Origin: Eumeta japonica | Lineage: Eukaryota > Arthropoda > Insecta > Lepidoptera > Psychidae | NCBI GenBank assembly: GCA_005406025.1 | Contig: BGZK01000211.1 | Location: 536,258 to 600,257, forward strand | Direction of reading: 5' to 3' | Length of the DNA: 64,000 nt | Shown here: in pieces, positions 50,201-62,200 of the stretch | Numbering within the stretch: the first letter of the stretch is position 1 | Layout: the number at the start of each line of letters is the position of its first letter | Translations under genes and position numbers: made by a program | The notes under the pieces: generated by a model | Seen by the model: only the letters and a program-made list of their open reading frames with translations | Database searches by the model: none | What the model was told of the DNA's origin: nothing

Positions 50201-53200
50201 GTGCGATAGGAGATATGTTCGGGATTTCTTTGCGATATAAAATTGCTCTTAGAATCGATAACCGCTGGGAAAAAAGGGTTCTCGTGTCATCGATGATGAC
50301 GAACTGGACATCTCAGTGTGGCTTGGCCTCCCAATAGATAAGCTGACAACCTGGGGAAGATCGATGGGCCACCATTGGTTATTCGTGGTTTAGAATCATA
50401 ACGCGAAAAATTTGTGGAGAAGCTTACATCCAGTTGTGGACATCCAATGGCTGAAAATATTAAGGATATTTTAAAGACTAAATAACGCATTTTATGATGC
50501 ATTATATTATTTATAACATTGGTTCTCAAAATATTCGCCGAGGTTGTCCTAGAGAGCTGCTAGGTGTCCCTTCGAAAAAACTGAAAAATCCTCATCGCAC
50601 GTCCTGCATGCAACGCACGCTGCGTTTATTGGTAGGTGCTCACGCTTGTATAGCGATGGAGAAATGGCGGAAGAGTGTAAAAACACGAAAATGTATATGA
50701 CGATAGGTACGTGTCCAGATCGTAACGTAATATGTCAGCGAGACGGAATTCGTCTAGCCGCCGACTTCGTCTTTCCCGACGTCCAAAAAGCGTTGCAGGG
50801 ATCATCTAGTTTGCCCCATAACACTGTCAGACGCTTGCCTGCGACGTGCATTAACATGCATCATGAAACCCGCGACTGACCCTTGAATCTGTTCTTCTAC
50901 TATATAAATTCTCATTCAATGAATTGAATATTGATTCGAGACGATTGACAGATATCAAACACCTAAGCAAGTTTTAATTAATCTTCAACCTGCATATCAG
51001 GCAAGAGTCTAATAATGAATTTTCGCGAAATAACACCATATACAATAGAATATAACATGATCACTTCCGCTATTGATAATGCATTTATCAGTGGATTTAT
51101 TATGCTTCGAACCGCTTTTTATTAATTTTATTACACTCGCGCGTGCCACTCCATTACACTCTTTCGTCATGCGTGTGTCACCTCCCCCGCGCATCCATCC
51201 GCTCCGTTGTTTATAGTCGGTTTTATTTGTCAGAGAGAATTAAATTGTAATTTCTGGATGAAATGACATAACAGATAGTAATTTCAATTTTGGATGTAGT
51301 TCAGTAAAAATCAACAATGAAAAAAGGCGCCGTGATAAAAGATTATACCTGTAACTGTGACGCGAATTAGGAGTCCAGAACTGTTAACTTATACCATTAA
51401 AATGTCTTGATCGTATTATGATCGCACAAGTGTTGCACAACTTTTTTGTTCATTTGATATATTGTTTATATTTTTTCATAATACCGAAGTAGGTAATATA
51501 AGGAAAATAGCATTAACTTAGCACTTAAGGTGTCATAAAAATAATTGTATTGATGTTAAACTATATATTTCTTTTTATAAGACCATAAATAATATTTTGT
51601 TTGTATCATCTGCATTTTCACTTATTTCCTACATCTAGGAACATTTATTACATATGCAATTTAATAGACAATTTTAAATGAATTATTTTTTTAGTATTAC
51701 GCCAAATATTATTCGACCAAAAAGAAATACTCCAATATCATCAGTGATCGAAATGGCCAAGCAACACAGTGAATATTTTAGTTTCGATCATAAAAGCTTC
51801 TCATTGGATATTGTAAGATCGTCATATTTCTATGATGACTTACCTGATCACTTAAAGGAAGGGAAATCTATTACAAATATTGAAAGTTTGAGAATTATCG
51901 TAATGGAACTTATTTCAAAATTCATGTCTTCAAGCTGTAAATATTATTCGGTATGTAATTGAAAATGTTTGTTCATATTTAAGTTTTATATCGGTAAACG
52001 TTGTTGTTTTAAAACTTCAATGCTTATTTGTCTGTGTTTGTTAAGTATGTGTAATCATCAAATGAAATAATATTTCATATATATGTAAAGAACATATAAA
52101 CGTTGGCACCTGTACATTTATTTTCAGGGGGGTCGGTATTAATAACAGATATTTCTATCTTTTTTTTTTGGTGTATTTTTTTAAACAGGGGATACAAGTG
52201 TGCATTATTGCACCCCCCCTCCCGGAGCGCATGGTTGTAAACATACAATATATAATGAAATAATAGTTTACTATATATCAAAAATAAAACATTTATAATT
52301 CGAATATAATATCTTACAGGTCTGATATTTTTAAAATGTTTGTATTAAAATGGACTAGATTATGTCATAAAATTCTTGTAATATAAAGAGAAAGTATTCT
52401 TAGTTTCTATATTTTCATTTGGCATACTTTTTAAGTAAGAATTTATTTTATTCCAACAGCAAGGTTTACTGGAGACTTTACACAGTATTTGTACAGCCTG
52501 GAAACCTTGGTTTCACTTTGGAGGCATATGTCGATCAAGGTATTGTGGCATTGTGCTTAGATCATTTGGATTGCTGTAATAACACCGTACCGATGAAGAC
52601 GATATTATTAGACTTATGCACTCTTCTATACCCAGGTAAGGCTTTCTTAAGTCTAATAAGCTTAAATAAGTATCTTATTTTATAGTAATTCAGGTTTGAA
52701 ATAAACTATTTATTATAATAATAATAGTAATAAACTATTTATTATAATAATAATAATAATAATAATAAATAGTTTATTATTATTATAATAATAATAATAA
52801 ATAGTTTATTTCAAATCTACGCTTAATTCCCAGAAGGGTAGACAGAGACTACACATTTCCACATAGTACGATCTTTGCATATCTGTCTTATTTCACTCAC
52901 ACCAATTGATTTTCTCATGCGAGCTCTTTGGTTTCGGCTGTTTAAAATGTTGACCTTTTTAGGGTTTCTAGCCAAAAGTGTTAAAATGGAACCCTTATAG
53001 TTTCGTCATGTCTGTCTGTTCGTCTGTCTGTCCATCTGTAGGTCATAGGCATTTTATTCAAAAACTATAAGATGTATATAAATGAAATTTATAGTACAGG
53101 TGTCTTATATAAGCCGCTAATTAGTTTAGTAGTTAAATAACAAAAATAGATATTTCTAAGGACAGCACTCCATACAGGTAACAGAAGCTGAAAAAATTTT

Positions 53201-56200
53201 TTTTCAGTAAACATATTGATGTTTGTAAAAATGTGCCACACATTGGTGTGGCACATTTTTCGACAGTTCTTTTGAAAACATTTTAAAGTTTCTAAGCAAT
53301 TTTTTGATTAAGTGAATATTATTGGAAATAATCGCTGTGAAAGTAGCATAAATTGTGTCCCCTCCTTTGTTTTTTAAACCGTTTGTTTTAAAAACATGAA
53401 AAAATTTGCTAATATTTTTCAACAAAAAATATTTTGAACATAATCAGATATACCGTTTTTGAGTTAACTCAGAAAACTACACTTCTCAATAAAAGAACGT
53501 ATCATGATTCATGAAGATGCACTCTTTTGCTAGTCTTTTTTAGTTTATATTACTTTAAGAGTAATAGTCGACATACATACTTATTCTCCAGTTATGGGTG
53601 ACTAAAGTACTTAAACATATTACGTGCGGGAAACATTGAAAAAAGTGAAATAATCTAGTATTTCATCTGTAGTGCATTTCTTTGTAGTGGCAGCTTCGGA
53701 ACCCTACATTGAGTATGATCCGACATATTATTGGCTGGTCTTTAATATGTCATTAATTTGATTTACATGGGATTTTCTAGGGCCACCGCTGCTGATATGT
53801 CCTCATACAATAAAGCATTTCATTGTATTTTTTTAATATTTTATACATACTTAGAAGCTCATTCTTATTTTCCAGAAGAGTAAACAGAGACATAGATCTC
53901 AATATGGTGCTATTTATAGATATTTCTCTTGTTTCACTGACTTTTATCATTCATTTCATGCTAGCTCTTTGGTTTTAGGTGCTTAAAATTTTGTCCTTTC
54001 ATAAGTCACTAATTTGATCGGCGTAAAATTCACTAGGGCGATCAATTCGTTCATCACATAGTTAGTTTTGTAGTTTTTTCTACAATCTACTTTTATTCAT
54101 CTTCCCAAAATGGTAACTTACCTTTTTCTTTTCTCCTCATTATATTTTTCAAACCACACTATTGTCTCACATCACTATTCTTAGTATTTGTCTTTCAAGG
54201 ACATTTCACATATACTACGCTAAGGGGTCATCTTCACTGCATTGGTTTTGATTCTGCCATCCAGTTTTCACTGCTGGACATAAGAGTGGTGATCAGAATG
54301 CTTATTATGAATGTCAAACGTGCTTGTTGCGAAACAGGCTGTCGCTTTTTCATCTCATCTATTAGCTAATGCAGTATCCATCTAGTGATAACCGAAACTT
54401 CAATTTACATGTAAAATTTTTTGCGCTTTATGCCGAATTGCCGATGCCTGATTTGTGACGGATTGGTGATGTGGTCTGAAATTTTGAGATTATTAATTTA
54501 CATTGATCATTTAGCGTTCATCAACAAAATTGTGCAGTTACTATTGTCGCATCCTCTACAGAAAATTCATTTTGGTGAAAAATATGTCCAATTTTCAATT
54601 AACGGTACTAGAAGCCCATCAGTTCAAGGTTTTTATCTGATGTCTAAGATCATCTCGCTGAGGATAGCTGGGGTGTGAGTAAAAATTTGAGGGTGAAACA
54701 CAAAATAACCATTTTCCACTTCATTTAGTCAGTGACGGTATCGTTGGTTCTACCTGGAAGGAGGCAACAACAATTTTTTCAAAGATTCGTACCAAAATTA
54801 AACCTGAAAATTATCTAGTAAATATTTTCTAAAGTTATATCCATCATAATACAGATTTTAAATTTTTAATATGGAACCATAATGAACAAAAATTAACACC
54901 AACTACATAAAAAAAAGGCATTTTATAATGAAAAATTTAATTTTTTTTTAATATAAATATTTTTTTAATATTCATAATATAATGGTAGAACTTCTGAAAT
55001 TATGAACATGCCTCAAATACACACATTTAGGTGAAGTAAAAACTCAACTATGCTTTTTGATAGTTATATTAACTTCATGTAGTCATCGAATGCTACAACG
55101 CTTGTTTGTAAACACTGTTTTTACAATAAACACTATTTTTTTTTGTTATGTAGAAATTTCACTTTTAAATACAATAAGGAATTTCACGAGCCCATTTTGA
55201 TCTTGAATAAATTAGGCTTTGATAGTTTGGCGATGTATTGTTCTTTGATAAAGTATGATTTTTGATATAAATAAAGTTTTTTTTTCTATTTTTTTCTTTT
55301 ATGATTATAGGAGTGCTTTTAATAGTAAACGATTTTCTTATATAAAACAATTATTTTCAGTGGAAGTATCTAATGTTATGAATAATCGACAATCTAATAG
55401 AGATATATTCGAGAGAGATGCAGAAAGTGTAAATGAAAAATGGCATCACTTGGAAGGGGCAAAATGTGCAAATCTGGCAGAGAAGTTTCTTCAGGTGACT
55501 TTGAAAATGTTGAATATTCTCGTACATTTGATAGAGGAAGTCAATCCTAATGTCCACCTCAACAGGACTGGTATTGCTTTGCCCGGGTAGTCCAGTACGA
55601 AGGAAAACTCATGGTTAGTATGATTCCTCATTGTCTTGTGATCAACTTTAATTGGTCATTGAGCTATGGTTGATAATTCATCTCATTGGTTCATTGTTTA
55701 GTTTTTAATGAAGACAAAGATTATAACTGGATGAAAAATATAAGTTATAATTGGGCGATGTATCCCCAGTATGTCATTCTGTTGTTGTTTTACTTTTGTT
55801 ATGTATCAACCAATTTATATTACTTTATGATTATGATATGAAACCTGTTGTATTTTAATATCATTTTATAAAATACTTTAATCTTACATACTTGAAGGTA
55901 TTTCAATATAGGTGTATCCAGCTTCTGGCCTAGGGGGGCAAGTCAGATTGTTTTAGGTCAGATCATGCAAACGAGGTATAATATATTGTAGGACTTACAA
56001 TTTCTAGGGGCGCAGCTTCTCTTCCCTCCCCCCCTGGGTACGCCCATGTATTTCAAACTAGATTTTAAATAGAAGTTGTAATTTCGCTTGGAATTTTGTA
56101 ACTCTGTTAGATAGATCTTGTTTGCAATGTAATTCTGTTGCATTTGCAATGCAATAGAATTATATTGACGTAATATCAAAATGTAATTTTACCAAACATT

Positions 56201-59200
56201 AAAATCGGCATCAGGTTTTTTACACTGCTGGAGGATACAGCTTTGTCTGCTCGTGGCTTTGTCTGTGTGAACTTTAAATGAATTTTTTTTTAATTTTTAC
56301 ATTTGTCAATCTTGCTGTTAATTTATATCTCTGTACTATTCCCGATTTTGATCCCTGTCAAATATTTAATTCTGGCTCTGATTCCGGTCTCAATTCTGAA
56401 CAGGTATGGTTCTCGATTCTGTTTTTTGTTTCGCTTTCAATTCCGTTCTCCTTACCGGTTGCGGTTCCGATTTGTTCGAAGCCGGGCATTCAGACAAACA
56501 TCTATACTTATAATAGCACAGCTTTTGTCTGTGGCTTCATTCGCATGAACATAGAACAAATTCTTTGTTCTTTTATAGGTTGAGTTCGATAGGAACCCAT
56601 TCAGTAGAATTTAGAATTCACTTAAACTTAATAATGTCTTACATATGTCTGTAAAAATTTACTTTCAAATTTTCCTACAGAATTTATATAGATTTTCACT
56701 ATGAAAAGTATATATGATGTTAATCGATAGTATGTTACAATCTTGCTAAATTTCATTTGAATTAGCCTAGTAGTCTCAGCATAATGTGCTGTCAAGATAC
56801 AGGCAACAAACAGACAAAAACAAAAAAACTACAGATTTGGCTTTTGTAAAAATAATTATGGTTCCTCCAACCGAATCTTAAAAATATATTTAATAAACAA
56901 TTGATCAGTTACTTGACAGATGTGAGTGTGATCATACAAAAATTCCATTCTTGCATCAAAATCAAAATCAACTTTTAAAAATAGTTATTTAACATACTGC
57001 AAAATGCAGTTATATTAGTATTACATTAATGTTACATAATTGATTATAATAACTTTTATTATATTTGTTGTATGCATGCCTGCAGATTCACTCCCAAGAA
57101 GAAACAGCAATGCAACCGAGATAATGGATGAGAAAAGTTCTCTTAGAAAGAAACCTCAAGTGCTTGCTGGCAGCATGAGATCAAATTTCTTAGGACATTT
57201 TTACAGTGAACCTTCCTATATGAAATTGTATGAAAATCTTAGAGCTGCATATTCAAATCATAAGGCAAGTAAAAACTATTATTGATTAATCTCTTCGGCA
57301 GAGCAGTAATTATACAGGAAATATGTTTATGACGAAATATATAAATCAACTATATAGGAGAAAAAGTCTTTTCTAGTTTTCCATTCAAAAAATTAAATTA
57401 CTTTATATGTTGCTACTGAATATTGACTTCACATTTTACTAAGTGGTCTTGTCATGTCATCTTAAAACGTTTGTACTTTCTGCTTTTATGATTATTCAAA
57501 AAAATAGTCACTACTATTTTCTAGTAAAAATACCTTTATAAAAATACCTAAATAATAATATATAAATCAACTATATAGTAAAAATGCCTTTTCCACCATC
57601 TCCTTATAAACTGACTTTTACCAAAAAGTTATTAAAAATAAGATTTGCATTCCACATCCTCCTTTTAATAGTTGTTAGGGAGGAGGACGTTGAACACAAA
57701 ATTAAGCCAATTTAAAAGGAGATGGTGGAAGAGACCCTTCATTAAGTATGCCATCCAACCGAAATCTTTACACAGATAGAATTTTTTATTTCAAAATTTA
57801 TTCAATTTCAGATAAATTTAGAACCGAAAACCAGCATGTTTTATCAATTTATGTCTAAAGTATTGGATGCTTTGGCTATCCAGCTAGAACTGGCCACAGA
57901 AAGGGAATTTGTATGTGTCATTGAAGAAATATTGTATTATTTAAAAGTAATAATGCCACTGAGAGCAGACAAAACAGTATTTTGTGTGACCCAGCTTTTA
58001 AAATGCCTATTTGGTACAAACATGGCCAACCAATATTCAGATTACATGAGCATTGCTGACATTAAAGTCAAAGACAAGAAAAGCAATTTGTTTGATGCAG
58101 TCATGATGGTGAATTCCTTTAATAATGTGATGAAAGAACAAGATAATAATTCAAGAAGAGGTAGTACTACTTCTGGAGCCAGTTTAAAATTAATAGATGA
58201 TAACCCCCGAATGACAGCCGAAAGGCAGATGCTAATGAAACTGGAGAATTTCGCTAAAAATAAATCTGATAAAAAGTGGAGTACTAACAAAAAGGAGTTG
58301 GAACGATACATTAAACTGTTTGAACCTGTAGTTATACAGGCTTTGAAGGTGATTTTTTTATAAATATTATTAATACCATGAAAAAATATATAAAATTGCA
58401 AATGCTCCACATATGAGTAGATACCAAGTCACGTTCCTAGTGCTTTCTTCTTCTGATCCCCATAGTATAAAAAAAAATCCCGAGTTAAAATAGGTGTGTT
58501 TAGGATTTTTCAGTGTTATATTTTCTTTCCTATCACAATCCTGGTGCTTCTATAACCGATTTATGATATTTAATTCATGTGGGGATTGAAAGAGGAACTA
58601 AGAATAAATTCGATATATTTTAAATGAAGAAAGTATTTACTTTAGTTTCAGGTAAGAGCTAGTCTTGTTGTGAACAACATACCAAGAATTGTTGATTATG
58701 AGTAATTTTATTTGTATAATATACTCATGAAGTTATAATTCATTCAGTGAGTGAGAGTTCTGGTCGTCCACTCCTCCATTATTTATTTACCTCCATTGAC
58801 ATTCTCATCCCTTTATTAGATTTCCTATTCCTATCCAAGAGACTGCCAATGAACTGGTGACTTCTCTGGGATTGCGAGTGTCCATGGGCGACAATGGCCA
58901 CCTACTCTGGCGGCTTACAAGCTTGTTTGCCATTTAAATTGTACAAAAAAAAAATATGTATATATATTATGTCCATATTAATTGGCCTGGAATATTTTAT
59001 AATGGATCACTATTTGGTGATTTAATACTGTTTAAAGAGAATGTATTTCTTTACAGAGTTACACAATGCAGAATGATATTCCACTACAATGCAAAGTACT
59101 CAGCTTGCTCAATCAGTTGCTCACTCTAAGGGTCAACTACTGCATGCTCGACAGTGAGCAAATATTTATCGGGTTTTTGCTTAAACAACTTGAACTCGTT

Positions 59201-62200
59201 GAACAACATGAAATCCCGTAAGTGACATCTTTGATGAAAATGTCGTTTAACTGTCAGTAAACATTCCTTAAAACAATATGTACAATTCTATATCATAGTT
59301 TAATGAAATGTGCTTAACCTTTGTCATGAATATAGAAATATTACCTTAGATTCTTCTGAGGTTAAATTTCTCTCTAAAAACATTAATTAGATATGTTGCA
59401 TATTGGGATTATTAAAGTTTTCATATAGATGTTAATTTTTAGCGATTGTTGCGACTTGGTGAACCATATCCTGATGTTTTTGGTACAGCTGTCTTCATCC
59501 AAACATCATACAAAGCAGATTATAGAAGTCCCGAAGGTAAGCATATATGTGTGGTGTGGGTGTGTGATGTATGGGTGATCTGTGACTATAGGTGACACTA
59601 TGTGAATGACCTTTCTATTTCTGAAACTAATTTGATGTTATATTTTTGATGTAAAACATCTATACGCGCGTTGAAATGGGGTAAAACTAAGACGTATCAA
59701 AATTCAGGAGATGCTTGACTTGAGCCTACGTCGTCCGCGCCTAGCACTGTTCATACATTGAGGGGATAACATGTTAGCTTGAGGCAATACCAAGCGTCTC
59801 ATACTTTCTGAAATGCTTAGGTTTGACCTACGCCGTGTGTATCTGCTTGTATATTTCCTCCTGTGTTGAAGTTTTTTATAATAATAAACAGTGATTTCTA
59901 TTTTTAATATTTCGCCATTGATTATAAAGTTTCCAAAATGAGTGATAGTGAATGTTACTTCCAAAATATGTTTCATATTTTAGCTATTATTGACCAATTG
60001 AAATTTTCATACAATCAAAAGATAGTTTACAGAAAACGAACTCTAGCGCTTCTGTAACAGAGTTAATTGATGAAATGTAATATAAAATGTGGTTAACAAA
60101 AATAATGAGCTTCTTCTTTTCATTTGCCTGTCATCCTTAGGATCCTTAGGATGGCAGGCAATGAGGATGGCAGGTAGATATCGGGTTGTATATTGTATTC
60201 ACTATACAACAGTTCATCTATCAGGTGATCCCTGAAGCACTCATTTGATTTTTTTTTCTATTTGCAGCTGATACAATTGTGTGACGGGTTAATGGCGAGC
60301 GGTGCTCATGCCGAGTGCGTCTCTGCTATACAGCCTCTATCGATCAAAGTCTTTTGGGGGGTTGGCACAAGTCCGACCCTTGGTCGGGCGCCGCAGCAAG
60401 AGTTGCAGGTGACAAAGGAAGTAGTGTTTTACATGCTGCAGAAGACTATGCATGATCATAAAGTGAGTTTAAAAGTATTAAATAATCTGGTGTTCAGTTT
60501 TAAAATAATTTCTTTCAACCAAATTTATGAAAACTATATAATTGTATTAATTTTTTTAGAACACCTTCTGTATTTCCTTTTATTTAATATGTTTATGGTC
60601 ATTCTCAATAGTAAATAAGTTTCGAAAATGCAAATTATTTTTTTTTGCATAATATCATTAACCACAAATTCATAATTCTGGAAGTTCTCTTTCAGTTTTT
60701 AGTGTCTTTAAAGGATTTCTTCATTTTTAGGTTTTGGATCTTGTTGCATGCTTGCTCGCGCTGTCCCAAGAACATCCAGAAAGTTATTATGGCTGGTCGG
60801 AATTGGCTTGTGACACTTTGCTAAATTTACTCGGTCAGAGAAGTTTGGAGATAGACACTAGTGAAGCAATATCTTGTCTAGAAAAACTCGTTGATTCTGT
60901 ATACAAGGACGTTTTATTGGAGCAGAGTCGTGTAGAGTTATTGTTGAAGATATTGTTCAAGGCACCACCCGACCAGGTACAAATTAAATATGAGGGGTTG
61001 TTCATACATTACGTCATAAATCAATGCCGATTTTCACCAACTCTTGCACAATCAATTTTTCGTCATTATTAATGCAGGCCCTTTTTCATAAAACTGATAT
61101 AATCTTTATTAACTCAGAATAATGTTTTATAATACATATTGAACTACCTTTAATTATACTGGTAATAATTAATTACAATATATCAACTTATGAGCTAAAT
61201 AATTTTATTTTAAATAGTACTTTGAAAATATTGTGGTTATCTATATTTACACATTCCCCTGTATATGTCATACTATTGTCACTCATAGACCAGACCCCAA
61301 TTTCAAAAGTAATATATGGATGATTGTTATAAAAATAAATTATATAATATTAAGCTTATTGTAAATTTATAATTCAATATTATATTACATAGTTGAAGTA
61401 ATTGAAGTAAAAAATTTTTTTAAGAAAATAACACAGTATTCTAATTGATAGAATTAAATTTCTTAAGTTATTGCATATTTTGAATTTTCAATAACAATGT
61501 ACTTTCTCAATAATAAAGTTTCATACAGTATTTGATTTAATTACATTGTCATAAAACATCAATATATGGATTGACAGTAAAATTACCTTACAAAACATTT
61601 CTTATATAAATATTATATAAATATATACATATATAAATATATTAAAGTCGAAGTTCTTCAAGTCGAAAACCTCCAAAACTCAAACAAAAGATTTATTCCT
61701 TCTCTTCAAGCACAATAAACCTCCTTTACTCGAAACCCTATATTAGACCAACTAATCAGTGAGTCCCTATAAGTTATTTTGGTACATATTTTCCATCTAT
61801 AACTCGAAATAATAAATTGGATCTTTTCATCTCAAACATAGCAATGTAAACTTCAATATTTGAAACTTATTATCTCTACAGCTTGAAGAAAAAATTATTA
61901 CTGACTTCAAGAATTTACCAACATTGTACACTAATGTTTTATAGCAAACTATTTAGGAATATACAATAAATAGGATTATCAATTCTAAGAAATGATGAAG
62001 GAATTTAAGACTGATGTTTACACGCTTTTCCTTGCTTGGTGTTAGGTGTTTAATTTTGGGTACTTATTATTAATAGTCGAAATCCTCCATACTTGAAACC
62101 TCTATAACTCGATCATCTTTTAAAATCTCCTTTGATGTTAGACTTAAAGAGGTTCCACTGTACCTTTGGACTGTGTAGTAAAACATTAGATGGAACCTAC

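Larger units (their letters stand above)
49313..51694 (+). other. htt intron 13
   Basis: 2.4 kb. It holds a 21-bp hairpin, a mariner end, and a CpG-rich block (about 50540-50880) that I cannot identify. A broken coding-like stretch near 50270-50370 is also unassigned. Confidence 0.5.

Noticed and set aside
58042..58410. 122-codon minus-strand open frame
   Set aside because: Antisense shadow of the strongly supported htt exon 19.
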